Origin: Gentiana macrophylla
Lineage: Eukaryota; Streptophyta; Magnoliopsida; Gentianales; Gentianaceae
Assembly (NCBI GenBank): GCA_026214975.1
Contig: CM047810.1
Span: 2,294,001 to 2,358,000 of the forward strand
Length of the DNA stretch: 64,000 nucleotides
Direction: 5' to 3'
In this document: one piece after another, positions 1-11,790 of the stretch
Numbering within the stretch: the stretch's first letter is position 1
Layout of the letters: each line of letters begins with the position of its first letter
Notes under the pieces: model-generated
Told to the model about the DNA's origin: nothing
Databases searched by the model: none
Seen by the model: the letters and a program-made list of their open reading frames with translations, nothing else
Program-made: the position numbers and the translations under genes

Positions 1-3000
1 GTTCATCATCATCATCATCACTTTTTTGCTCCAAGTCTTAATAGAACTGAATCTGGAAGATTTGGAAACATTGAGAAGTTTTCTGATTATGTTGGTAATG
101 ATTCAGATCTTGTGGACTGTCCCCAATGTTCTTACCCATTAGACTTTGGCAAATCCAATTCTCAAAGTCAACCTCTGCAAAAGCCAAAGTCACTCACCAC
201 AGTTACATACGATCAAACCTCTGAAAAGTCGATTATTAACCTTAGGATTAGGATTGACTTTTCAATGGTCGAATGTGACTTTTCACAGGTTGAATGCTCC
301 TCATACACGATCTTTGAGAAGTCGGTTCTTAACATCAGGATCGACGTTTCAGAAGTCAAATGTGATTTTTTTTTTTCATAGGTCGAATGCTCCAAAAAGT
401 CGCTAACATAATGCCAAGACCCTCATATTATACGATTTTATGTGTTACAACAAATTTCTTGATTCTCAAGGAATTGAAGTGATTATTTATTTTATTTTTT
501 TTGGTTGGTTTGTGCAGCAAGACAGATTGGATTTAACGATGGAAGTGAATGCCCAAAATTGAGCAAGTTGACCTATGAATATTTGAAGAGAACAAAAGGG
601 TGTGATGGTAAAATATATGAATATTTTGCTAATGAAAAAGATGCAGAAACTCTTTATGTGAAATTAGTTGAAGAATTTGAGAGATGCATTCTTTCTTATT
701 TTGCATTCCACTGGAACCAAGCTTCTCTCATGATAAGTCAGGTCCAGATTTCTTTTATTAATTAATTTCTTTTTAATTATATGCAACTGTTTTTAAAAAA
801 AAAATATATTACTATGTTCTGTTATATATATGTAATCAATCAATATTTTAATGTTTAGCTAATTTTGATCATGTTTTGCAGGCATTAAATGTAGATTCAG
901 AGCAAAAAAAGCTCAAGGAGTTTGTAATGGCAGCAACAAGGTGATCTTCTTATTTAACAAAACTCAATAGCCTTTTTTTTCTTCATATTTTTTAATTTTA
1001 TTTTTATTTTATAAAATAAACTCTTCAAATAAAGTTACGTTACCACACAAGATACCTGTAAAATACTTTCAGATAAAATAAGAGAATCAAATGGGTTTCG
1101 GTGTTCGGCCTTTAGGATTATATCGATGATATAAATTGAGAAATACGTATGTTTTAAATTTTAATGATTCAGTGCATTAGGTTGTCTGTAACTCTGTATT
1201 ATATGTTTTATCAAAAGAAATCGTTCTCTTACAGAGTTAAACATTCAATGCAAACAACGTTTAAATTTTTTTAATCATTGAATTATGTCCGGAAAGTAGT
1301 AAAAGTGTTACTAAATAGCTAACTTAATTTAGTAAGAGTGGGAATATAGTGTATTATTATTCTTCAGCCAGCTCAACTGATAAAGACAGATAATTTGTTG
1401 TGATTCTTACAAAAGTATTATATTTACAAGTTGGATAAGATGTGATTGTAAGGGGGGGGGGCATATACTGCTCTGCATAAAAAAAAAAAGTGTTGAAACG
1501 TATCTATGATAATTAATGATTTGATGATTATTAATAGGAAACAGAGGTTTGAGAAGATAACAAAGGAGCTGAAAGTGACAAGAGTGTTTTCTACATTAGT
1601 AAGTGAGATGAAAGCTATAAGGACAGCAACAAATGGAGAATCAAAGTGCACAGAAGTTATGGTTCCAGTTGCACATAATAAGAGAAGCCCTGTGCTTCTT
1701 TTTATGGGTGGTGGTATGGGCGCCGGCAAAAGCACTGTCCTAAAACACATCATGGCAGAGTACTCCTTAATATGGATGCCCTTTAGTTTCTTTAGCATCT
1801 TTATTCTAACACATTCACATTGATTGTTCAAAGAGCTAACTAATTAGATTTGCATACCTTTTTTTTTTTTTTTTTTTTTTTTTGGACAGCCCATTTTGGT
1901 CAGAAGCTTCAACAAATGCAGTGGTGGTAGAGGCAGATGCTTTCAAGGAGACAGATGTCATCTATAGGGCACTTAGCTCTAGGGGTCATCACCAGGACAT
2001 GCTTCAAACTGCTGAACTGGTAAATTCATCAAGACACTTATTTTCGTTTCAAGTGCTCTAACTGAAAAAATACTTGAAACTGCAGGTGCATCAATCGTCT
2101 ACAGATGCAGCATCATCCCTTCTAGTTACGGCACTGAACGAAGGGCGTGATGTGATCATGGATGGTACCCTGTCATGGGAACCCTTTGTACAACAGACAA
2201 TTGCAATGGCAAGAAACGTACATAAACATCGTTATCGAATGGGGGAAGGCTATAAAGTCGCTGAAGATGGTACGGTTACTGAAAATTACTGGGAACAGAT
2301 TCAAGAAGGTGAAGAAGACCCAGTTGGAGACAATGAACCTGCTGATAAGTCGACCAAACCGTATAGAATCGAGTTGGTTGGAGTTGTTTGTGATGCTTAT
2401 CTTGCTGTTGTAAGAGGCATCAGGTATATTATATGTGCATCAGAATTTCTATCCAGATCCGTAAAATACCAAAATCTCTAAAGTATGCATTACTTGTAAT
2501 GCACAAAATACAAGTTCTCTATTCAAGTTATATACGGTAGAGATTCTGATGCTTTTTACCCTGAATAGGGATTCTGTAAAACCGATAATTTGGTTTTAAA
2601 AAAAAAAAAGACTGATGCAAGTGCTCTTACGCCAAGGATCTCTGGACTAAGCTAAAAAGTTAATATATTTTTATTACAGGAGAGCTGTACAGACAGGTAG
2701 GGCAGTGAGGGTAAAACCACAGTTGAAATCCCACAAGAGATTTGCAAATACTTTTCCAAAATACTGTCATCTGGTGGATAATGCTAGGCTTTATTGCACT
2801 AACGGGATCGGCACTCCGCCCAAGGTATTCTTGCACCTTAATTAGTATTACTCCATCCCATTTTATCTGTCATCTTAACTCTGTATAAATTGACAGATAA
2901 ATTGAGACGGAGGTGCTGGCTTTTTGTAAGTGTCATATATATTCACTGATAATGTTTGAATGCATTCAGTTAATAGCATGGAAAGGTGGAGACAGCAACC

Positions 3001-3215
3001 TTTTGGTAGATGCAGAAGAGATAAAGTGTTTAAGAGAAGTAAGCAGCTTAAATGATGAAGCAGAATGTATATATGAGCTTCATGATAATCAAGAATCTGA
3101 CCTCATCTTTAAGCCTGGCTCTGTTTGGAATGACTTTGTCTTGGCACCCACAGTTCCAGGTCTCAGAATCGAGTTGAAGAATGCCATTTCCAAGATTGAG
3201 GTTCCTGTAATTTAA
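1..3215 (+). CDS. Plant P-loop kinase-like protein with zeta-toxin fold (3' part of gene)
   Basis: Eight exons are visible: <1-94, 518-741, 882-940, 1538-1759, 1890-2019, 2086-2423, 2680-2824, 2970-3215. Phases agree throughout and give 485 residues; the start codon lies left of the window. A Walker A P-loop, GGGMGAGKS, sits in the fourth exon (about 1706-1733), followed by EADAFKETD and a DGTLSW motif, as in the zeta-toxin/UDP-GlcNAc kinase-like family (Pfam Zeta_toxin). Plant members are uncharacterised host proteins, predicted ATP-dependent phosphotransferases; nothing here suggests a toxin-antitoxin pair. The upstream part (exons 1-3) is the plant-specific N-terminal region with a KLVEEFERCILSYFAFHWNQ stretch. 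The first exon end at 94 was chosen because it gives a good GTAATG donor and the right phase, and reads DYVARQIGF across the junction. A poly-T run (1860-1883) precedes the fifth exon. Substrate is unknown. Confidence 0.85.
215..400. repeat. Degenerate short repeats in first intron
   Basis: Inside the intron 95-517, short related words recur in both orientations (gacttttca, ggtcgaatg, caggttgaatgc, agaagtcaaatgtg). They produce overlapping open frames on both strands that I do not regard as coding. The wording resembles the foldback element at 38433-38579, so this may be a decayed copy of such an element. Confidence 0.35.
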
Positions 3216-4036
3216 ACTCTTTTTTGGCTGTTGTAATCATTATTGATCAAAGTGTATGATTAATGGATTGATATACATTCTAAATTCTACCATGGTCAAT
3301 GCTGATAAAAGCATGATACATGACACAGCAGAAAGTGAATATCCAGGATAGATGTATCATTACCGTAAAGTTTACAGAACAAGAACGATGGATTCATATA
3401 TTATGAACAAAGGCGCGGCACCAAAATATAAACATAAAAAGCAAGTGTATCATTAGCCTAAATAAAGCAAAATCTTTTGCAAATCTGAATACAATCAGGT
3501 GGCAGATAAGTAAATGCTTCTGATTTACTTATCTGATGACTACAAAAAAATCCTAATTTTAGTGTGTGTTTATGATACATTTATATTGCCATCTTGATCA
3601 AAATCACATGGATCATATGGCAACATCGAACATTTCCCAAAAGACCTAATGCAATTTCAAGAACTCATGGCTTTGTAAGAAACAAAATCTCATTGCATAC
3701 AAGACTTATTATTGTTTTTCCAAGTAATCCCAAATGAATTCAAATTTGGTACAGCTAGGTGCTACAACTATTTTACCAAGAGATTCTTCAACATCTTCAA
3801 CTGCTTGAATTCAGCATGTCCATTTTCACACGCGGAACTAATATAAGCGTAAGGACCGAGTCCAGTTCAATCAACTCACAACTAATTGGAAACTTAACCT
3901 TGTTTTACTCCAATCATGTGGGTCGGAACAGAAGACAGAATGACGATTCTCATGCTTACTGACCGGAGTTGCTCAGAAAAATATCGCTGTTGACGAGATA
4001 CCGAGCTGTCACAGCCTACGCAACATTGGAATATAT
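3216..4036. other. Intergenic, convergent 3' ends
   Basis: This is the space between the kinase-like gene (+) and the C2/GRAM gene (-). It should hold the 3' untranslated regions of both. A short open frame on + at 3759-3962 has no recognisable motifs and lies where the 3' UTR of the minus-strand gene is expected. I see no further gene. Confidence 0.6.
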
Positions 4037-7000
4037 CTATCTTCTTGTGACAAATTCCTTCTCAAGAAGGCTGAACATCACTAGAAGGCGTTCTTGCAAA
4101 TTCGTAAGTACGTTCTTAGCAATTCTCTTTTGATGCCTAGTGTACTTCAACCAGCCTATCCCAAAGTATACCTGAACAGTACATCCAACGGATTTTGTGG
4201 CTAGGTCCTCAACTTGGTATCTTAGGTGAAGCTGCAATAAGAAATAAAAGAGACGATAATTTTAACCATGGGAATGTCAAATTGAAAATCAAGCAGGAAC
4301 TTACATTGAAATAGTCACCGAGTGGAACCCCATGAAGGGTCATAACCTCTTCCATGAGCCAACCATTTCTTTCAGGAAGATAAGTTTTTTGTTGAGTGCT
4401 TGTCACTTCTCCTCTATATTGAGAAACCCGTTTATCAAATTTGTAATACAGTTGCCTCTGATACACATCAGACTTTTCGGATTCCCAAGGGCTCGGAGAA
4501 TAATTCAGACAACCAATTCTCTCCATTACATGACGATCAATATCACCTCCACCAAACAACTCCATAAAGAAACTGCTCTGGAAATGGCCAACAAAAAATT
4601 CTTTCAGAAACGGATATAGATGTAAAAAGTGCGGTTAAAATACTCACAATCTAAAGTGTAAGGGGCATACTAACCGGTGTAGAAAGAACAGAGGAATAAA
4701 CAAGGGACATGCTAACTTCATCAACTCCTAAGAAAGACCCACTCTCTTCTGTTTGAAGGCTCTTGTATTCAGATTCATCATCCGCGGCTTGAAGGCTTTT
4801 GCCAATCAAATCTTCTTCTGCACTTTGAACGTCTTTCGCTTCCGATTCTTCTTCAACAATTTGTACCTTCTGCTCAGGAGTAAGTGCTCTTGCCTTCCAC
4901 AGGGCCATAATCGTCCTACTCGGCATTAAAAACACTTTTCAGCAAAGTCAAAGTTATATAAATTCAACATTTGATTAACTAAGTCAGTCAATGACGATAC
5001 CTGTGTGCCACATTAAAAGATACAAAAGACTGGAAATGAAACTTCAGTCTGCCTTGGTCATCCTGTGTCTTTGCACCATGCCTTGCATCGAAACCCCTTC
5101 CTGGCTTTAGCGTCATAATGACAATTGGGCTTCCCATTGAAGACAAAGTGGGTGCAACAACTTGAATATCTTCTATATCTTCCCAAAGAAAGAAAAACTT
5201 TGTTTTGTGTCCGAATAAATCAGCATGGAAGCCAATTATCCTAGCAGACAAAAATAGGCGGCCCTGTTCCCAAAAAAGTAAAGCATTTATTGATAAGACA
5301 AGAAAGCCGGAATCAAAATTCAAGGACTCTATCTAAAATTCTAAATTAGAATGTTAATGGTACCAAATAGGCAAGCTATTAATACATAAATCATATAAGA
5401 TGTGCAATGATGACAGATAGATACTTACATAAGACGACACAATTATCTACTAGAAAATACATAACGTTTGGTAAATATACAAATGCACAATATATCCTAA
5501 AATGAAATATCTCGCCCCCATAATAATGATGACATATGAAATATAAGACAAAAGATGGATATATCACCTGCAGTGGCATCTTGCGTTTCAAGTGACATGT
5601 GAAGTCATTGATAAGAAATTCTTCAGGAGGAAGTGTGAAAAGCTTTTGGAATGCTGAATTTGTTTGGGGTGACCGCAATCTTATCTACAATTGTATTTGT
5701 TTAGCAAGTAAGAAAAAGTCCGAAAGTCTAAAAAATGGAACCAAGTAGCAAGTGACAAAAAAGAATAAGAAATTTACTTTTTTTCCCACTTCCTTCTCCA
5801 TCTTCGTTAGATACTCTTTAGCAACATTGCTACCTCTTGTATTGTTCAAGAATATTCTTAAATGCAACTTAGATTGGCATGCCTGAGCCAATTTTCCTTG
5901 AAGAGGAATCCAGACATCAGATAAATCCGATACATTAGTTTTCAGGAAATTGATTTCGGTATGTCCAAGAGAAGTGGCCTCATCAAAAGGTCCATCAAAG
6001 TCGTACACTTCCACGTCTAGCACAGAAGGAGGATCATCCATGGCATCAAATTCAAAAATTTCTGCAAGAAATCCACGTAACCTCCCAGTCAGCTTAACGC
6101 AGATAAATGGAGAGACATAATGCCACCACTAAGGAAGTAAGGAATTGTAAAGACAAAAGTTCACCATTCCACCGAGGATCAGACTTTTGAAACTTGATTG
6201 AGCTAGTCCTTGTTTTCCCGTTGCACGTAAAAACAACGTATGGATCAGAAAAACCACTTGTATCAATGGCAGCTATATTACTTCCTTCAATCAATGCAAC
6301 AGTTAACAACCAACCTTCACCTTGTGCTTTAATTCCATGATCACTACCTACAGTCGAGGTAGGCAGTTTTAAGAAAAAAAGGAAAGAAAAGGAAAAACCA
6401 AAAAAAACAACTGACATTCTGGTAAAACAAAATCAAAGAAAAGAAGACTAATAATGAATAAAAGGAATAATACCGCTGGCTATGCTTATTGAGAAATAAT
6501 GTTTCTTTTTTAAGCAAAACAATTGGATGCCAAAATCGACACTTTCAAAGTACAAACATTACATGTACTATCGCAGTATAATACCTTTTTGTGTCCGTGC
6601 CTTCATGAAGCGTGACACCAATTCAAGCACTCGTTTACCTTGAAGAACTAATATTCCACATACCACAAGTTCTCCTATAGAGTCGGGCAAGTCTAGGCCA
6701 ACAAATTCTAGCCCTTGTATCGGTCCGGGCGTTGAAATCCAAATGTGAAAAAGCACATACAAACCCGCAAAAACCGTTGATACTACTGTAAGATTCGCAA
6801 AATACTGAACTCCAAGTTTCCAGTCAGATTGTGGTTCCGGTTTTAAAGATGCTAAGACCTGTTCCTTCTCGGAACTAATGTCTTTCAAATCAACTGGCTT
6901 TACATTTTGAGATAGTATATTGCCGTAAACCTCAAAACTGTCTCTAATACCTTGACGCGCACCATTTTCAATCATACCTTTCATCATAGTGCTCTGTAAG

Positions 7001-8727
7001 AAATTCATCCGCCATGACACTACCAATCGTGAAGATTGCTCACCAGATGGAAGATCAGGCCCTGGTGTGATCAAGTAAAGAACTTCGGTTCTGAAGGTAC
7101 CCCCGTAGGGAGCATCAGGAGTAGCCACAGTCGACAAAACTGCAAAAATTTTGCCATCAGCTCTCAGATATATTTGCTCTTCAGTGGCTTTTAACGCCTT
7201 AATTAATTTAGTCGCGGCTTTGACATAAGTAATCACCCTTTTTGCATTATCATCGTTGTCCAATTTCCAAGGTCCTAACTGCAGTTCTGTTGATCCCTGG
7301 ATGTCTGCAACAGACTTTGGAAAACTTGAATCTGGAGAAAACAGAACAGAGTTCAGTTCATGAGGTGCGACTGCATAGAGTTGCTCCAGAACTACTCCCC
7401 CGGGTAAGTTGCTCGGAATATCAGCCCCCTCTCTTGTCTCCATGCCTTTCATAACTTCTTCAAAACTGTTTGAAGCCAACTGCTCATCAGGCATGTCTTC
7501 TTCAGCCATCGGATTAACACTCTGAGGTGGCTCCATGGAATCCACAGACCTATAGGAGCTTGCAGCTATTGAATCTCCATTTTTGTTAAACATCTGAGCA
7601 ATTCGACCAGCAAAGGTCTGTGCATGTGATTTTTCCTCCTTGTAAGGTGCAGCTTCTTCTAACTTCGTTGGCGAAGGTGGCCTCATGGGCACAATGCCAG
7701 GCCTTGGAGGAGAATCAACTGCAGTATCTCCATACTTCCTCGACACTGTAATATGATCACTGGCAGATACCGAATCCACAAACAAATTGCTTTGTGACAA
7801 ACATATAGTCAGAAGGATTTCACCTATTAAATAATAACACCATTAAATAACATAGTCCTAGTCTTCAGAACACAATTAAATTCAAGATTCCATTGTGGTA
7901 TCTCTGTACTTCATCGACACTGAAACATGATCACTAGCAGATACCAAATTGACAAACAAATAGCTTTGTGACAAACATATAGTCAGGAGGATTTCACCAG
8001 TTAAATTATAACATCATTAAATAACGCCGTCCTAGTCTTCACAACACAAATAAATTCAAGATATCGAAAGAAATAGCAGTTTCACATGCTATAATTTAAT
8101 TCACACCCAAAATAAGAGTTTAAAAAAAAAAAAAAAAAAAAAAAACATCCATGTTTACAATTTGAAAATTAAATCTACCCTGATGCTGAACCAGAACTTA
8201 AGTCGAGCACACAACTACCATGGGCTTAAAAGCTAATCTGCCCAAAATGGTGAACAAATTGACTGTAGATAGCTATGATCATTATTTTTATCATGCAAAT
8301 CTTTCAATAACATTCACTATAGTCAAATGGCATTTGAAGATAACAAAGTGAACTTCAAAAAAAACATACCACATTCCTTCATTTCCTTGTTTTTGCCCTT
8401 CTTGTTCTTGGGCTGCAAACTATACCAAGCTGTACCAAGAGACTTGTCAGGAGCATCAAAAACACGAGCAATGGGTATTTTGATTTGGCCTACAAAGTCA
8501 TCATTGAAGTACTTATCTTCGTCTAATACCGAAATTACTAGCTTATCCTTCAAGTCATCAACTCGAAACGAAAACTCTTCACACCAAGAAGGATTAAGGC
8601 TTTTCTTGACCACCTTAGACCTAAATCTGTGCTTTCCTAACTGTAGTTTCACATATGGATCACTAAGACCATTTGGGTCCATTGCTGGTATATTTCTTGC
8701 TTCAATAACTCGCACCAATAGCTTCAT
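4037..8727 (-). CDS. C2-VASt-C2-GRAM-VASt domain protein (At1g03370-like)
   Basis: Nine exons on the minus strand (8727-8370, 7823-6585, 6347-6165, 6061-5778, 5684-5568, 5263-5001, 4915-4675, 4577-4305, 4231-4037) sum to 3153 nt, or 1050 residues, close to the roughly 1000-residue plant homologues. Order: C2 domain (about 1-120, MDPNGLSDPYVKL calcium loop); VASt domain (about 255-415, PHELNSVLFSPDSSFPKSV to SFEVYGNIL); a hydrophobic stretch (about 455-520); second C2 (about 535-650, DTSGFSDPYVVF); GRAM (about 690-790, ARIIGFHADLFGHKTKFFF); second VASt (about 860-1030, FFMELFGGG start). C2 domains bind membranes, often with calcium; VASt and GRAM domains bind or transfer lipids at membrane contacts. 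The exact role in plants is inferred. Intron 1 carries a duplicated piece of exon 2. Confidence 0.9.
7715..8063 (-). repeat. 174-bp tandem duplication across the intron 1/exon 2 border
   Basis: Two adjacent copies, about 7715-7889 and 7889-8063, share long runs including agcaaagcac-type exon and intron words; landmarks cctagtcttc at 7857 and 8031 set the period at 174 bp. The copy next to the exon contains the acceptor used (AG at 7825-7824, minus strand) and the first 36 or so codons of exon 2. In the distal copy the AG is TG (aactggtgaaa), so the acceptor is lost, although its exon portion remains free of stops (reads SASDHVSVSMKYRDT). Confidence 0.85.
8102..8144. repeat. Poly-A tract in intron 1
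   Basis: A run of about 26 adenines on the + strand lies within intron 1 of the C2/VASt gene. No retroelement body was recognised beside it. Confidence 0.7.
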
Positions 8728-9515
8728 GATTAGGCTAAAAAATAATAATACAGAGCAGCTAAACTACAACTACAACACTATTCTGAGTTTATTTACAAAT
8801 ACACTTTTCAGCTGAACAATTAACTATGAACAAAAACAATCAGGGATGAAAAAAAAGCATGAATTGTCAACAGCTTCGAAAATGGTGGTCTCAAGAAGAT
8901 CTTTTTATTAATTCTTTCCGGAGGTTTAAGCCTTTATAAATCGAAAACAATTGACAACGAGAAAGTGAATGTGAATCAGAATTAATTCCTCAAATCACAA
9001 TTGAATGGCGATGAAGAGGGAAAGTCAAACATGAAAACTGGGAAAAGGGATTTGGGTTTTTTTTTTTTTAATTTGATTACATAAAGGAGGGATTCAAACG
9101 GCTGTGAGCTTTTTGCAATTGAAAAATCGGAAATGCCACGAAGCATGAAGCATAAAGATGAAGAAGAAGAAGGAAATAATAAAAAATTTAATGGTATAAA
9201 AAAAAAAGGCTAAAGACGAAGTCTTTACATGACTTTTGCTTGCCACCTTCATCAATAATACAAAAACGCCTACTTGCTCATGAACTTTGACTTTTTATTT
9301 CCATTTTTTGTTTTTGTTTTGGGACCCTCCTGCGTTCATAAAAATAAAAATTCATCTTTTCCCTTTTATTTAAGATTTAATCCATATTTTTATTTAGTCG
9401 TAAAAAAGGCAAAAATTATTTCACTGGACTAAAATACCTTTTTATGACAAAATTCGCTTCCATCAATTACTGTTCTAAATAGAGCGGGCATCAAAATCAT
9501 CTCATTCTTCTTTCA
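8728..9515 (-). promoter_or_regulatory. 5' UTR and promoter region of the C2/VASt gene
   Basis: The non-coding stretch directly upstream of the minus-strand start codon. It should hold the 5' UTR and promoter. It is AT-rich with several A and T runs. I did not find a convincing single TATA box or a named cis-element. Confidence 0.4.
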
Positions 9516-9656
9516 ATGAATCCTCTTCGACGGTTACGTCCAGATTTTTCTCCTCTTCTGCTGCAAATGTTCATTCTGCAACTTGAAACGGCATCCCTAA
9601 AACCTTCATCACCGGTGGATTTAGGTCTTTTAATTGCTAGTATCTATGTAACAAGG
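9516..9656 (+). CDS. Possible first exon of an unknown small gene
   Basis: An ATG at 9516 opens 46 codons (beginning MNPLRRLRPDFSP) and runs straight into a good splice donor, AAG/GTGAGT, at 9656-9657. I found no downstream exon that continues it, no known domain, and the region that follows is repetitive. It could be the first exon of a lineage-specific gene, a transposon-borne exon, or chance. Divergent arrangement with the C2/VASt gene would give the two a shared promoter region. Confidence 0.2.
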
Positions 9657-9659
9657 TGA

Positions 9660-10650
9660 GTTTCTTTACAATCTTAGTTGTTGTAGTAATTCAGTGCTTG
9701 TATATTGCTCAATATTAACCTCCTGTTAGTTCTCTTTGCGTTTGAAGCACATTTTGAAATTATATATTTCTATTGACATGTTTGATTGCATTTTTCTGTT
9801 GAAAAAGTACCGTTTGGTTATTCTAAGCAGCTGTAGCTATTTTGTATCATATTTTTCTTACTGTTGAATGCCTACTGGTGAGTGGGGACTGAAGTTGCAA
9901 TAGAATTTCTTACTTTATTTAATTATTTTGCTGAATAAGTATCCTCCAAAGATTCCATGTTTCCCTTTCAGATGAGTTGATATGTTTGTGAGTCTTGATT
10001 GTAAGCGTGGATTATGTAATTTAGTGTGATTCTTTGGCTGAATAAGTATTATGTATTTGGTAGCCTCCCCTCAAGCTGATGATGAATGGCTAGCTAGCTG
10101 AATTTGAAAAATACAAGCAATCTTTTGAATATAAGACTCACGAGAATGTAAATTTTCTGTTTGTATTCCTCTTTCTGTTGTAAGCTTAAATTAGTTTTTA
10201 ATTTTCTTTTTGAGTTGATAGAGCTAATGTTAAACGATGACGCATTGGAACCAAGAGCGGAGAGCTACGAGCTAATGTTCCAAGAAAAGGCTAATGCTTC
10301 ATGATAATGATCTGTGAGTTGAGATAGGGTACAAATGTTAAACCATTTGGTGTAGAGGTCGACTTTATTGAGAAAATGTTAAATCATTTGGTGTCGAGTT
10401 TGAGAAGATGACGATGGTATCAATCGACATTGTCGAGATTTTTCGGTGCTTAGGTAATCATTTTCTCTGTTGCAACTTAAAGAATGGCAAATTCATGGTG
10501 TCACTGTTACAGTGATAATTTTATTGTTATTGTGTTATTGAATATGAAAGCAAAAAATATCGCGTGCTACCATCTTTATCTGATGGAATGGAACAACACA
10601 GTTTGATTTCTCGGTTGGGTTAGAGTATTATGATCCTGTGATTCATTATG
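9660..10650. other. Intergenic, no gene recognised
   Basis: AT-rich DNA without a sustained open frame. Short partial repeats (gttaaaccatttggtgt at about 10338 and 10379 in slightly different forms) suggest old repetitive material. Confidence 0.5.
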
Positions 10651-11430
10651 GCATATATCACCTTATCAAATACTCTTGTCGAATACTCACAACATATGGA
10701 TAAAGTTGTGAGTATTTGGAAACATTTCTTGGAAACAGTTTTTTCCCATTGTAATTGAAGATGTTAATTGTGATTGAATGTGTTATTTGACAATACACAA
10801 GTTTTTTTGGTGTTAATGTGATTACATTATTGTCCAAATGGTTTTTAGTTTATGGTTTGTTTTCATTTTAATCCATAAAGGAATAGATGTTGTCGGTGTT
10901 GTTGTAAAGCTTGTTGAGTCAATGATCTTTGGCTAATCAATGGTAACGGTAATGGTGTTAGTGTGAGACTGTTACTGTGATACTGTTGCTATAATATTGT
11001 TACTGTGATATATGTTGATATGATATTGTTACTGTGATACTGTTGCTATGATATTGTTACTGTGATACTATTACTGTTGTACTGTTACTATTATGACATA
11101 TATCAGCTTATCAAATACTCACAACATATGGATAAAGTTGTGAGTATTTGTAAACATTTCTTGGAAGTATTTTTTTTCCATTGTGATTGAAGATGTTAAT
11201 TGTGATTGAATGTGTTATTTGAAAATACACAAGTTTTTTGGGTGTTAATGTGATTACATTATTGTCCAAATGGTTTTTAGTTTACGGTTTGTGTCGTTTT
11301 AATCTATAAATGAATAGAGGTTGTTGGTGTTGTTGTAAAGCTTGCTGAGTCCATGATTTTTGGCTAATCCCATGCTGTTAATGGTAATGGTGTTATTGTG
11401 TTTGTTAATAAAACGTGATATTGTGATACT
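10650..11430. repeat. Tandem duplication, period about 432 bp
   Basis: The segment beginning near 10653 is repeated near 11085-11095. Shared landmarks are aacatatggataaagttgtg (10691 and 11123) and a following run through cattattgtccaaatgg and gttgttgtaaagcttg. Each copy holds the palindrome ACTCACAAC...GTTGTGAGT. Between the copies, 10950-11090 consists of a degenerate array of the word ttgttactgtgatac. Probably non-coding repeat expansion inside an unidentified element. Confidence 0.75.
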
Positions 11431-11489
11431 GTTAATGTGATACTGTTATTGTGATACTGTTACTGTGTAAACGCTGCGATTATTCGGAT

Positions 11490-11790
11490 TTGAAAAACGG
11501 CGTCGAAAGGGTATCATATGAGATCTCAAAATGAAGAGAAAAATAAATATGAACTTTGGTGAAAGAATTTTGATGATCGGTGTTCTAAATCAAAAGTTAC
11601 GGTCGTGTATAAGAAAAACGCCACGATTAATGCAAATATTTTTTCGCCTTTCAAAATTTACGTCGGAAGGGGATAGTATGAGATCTCAAAATAAAGAGCA
11701 AAAAAAATATGAATTTTGGTGAATAAATTTTGATGATCGTAATTTTAAATCAAAAGTTACGATTGTTTAAAAAATAAAAATAAAAACTTA
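11490..11790. repeat. Tandem duplication, period about 160 bp
   Basis: The word tatgagatctcaaaat followed by gaactttggtga or gaattttggtga recurs at about 11517 and 11678, with intervening text also related (ttgatgatcg, aaatcaaaagttacg). A weak open frame at 11531-11722 spans the first copy and is not considered coding. Confidence 0.7.

Noticed and set aside
112..406. Overlapping open frames on both strands near the left edge
   Set aside because: They lie in an intron of the kinase-like gene made of repeated short words; the splice model 94/518 gives a better protein.
1706..1733. Zeta-toxin family match read as a toxin-antitoxin system
   Set aside because: Plant genes with this fold are spliced host kinase-like proteins; no antitoxin or bacterial context exists.
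3759..3962. 67-codon frame on +
   Set aside because: Sits in the 3' UTR zone of the minus-strand C2/VASt gene, with no motif or codon bias.
8327..8815. 162-codon frame on +
   Set aside because: It is the shadow of exon 1 (first C2 domain) on the opposite strand.
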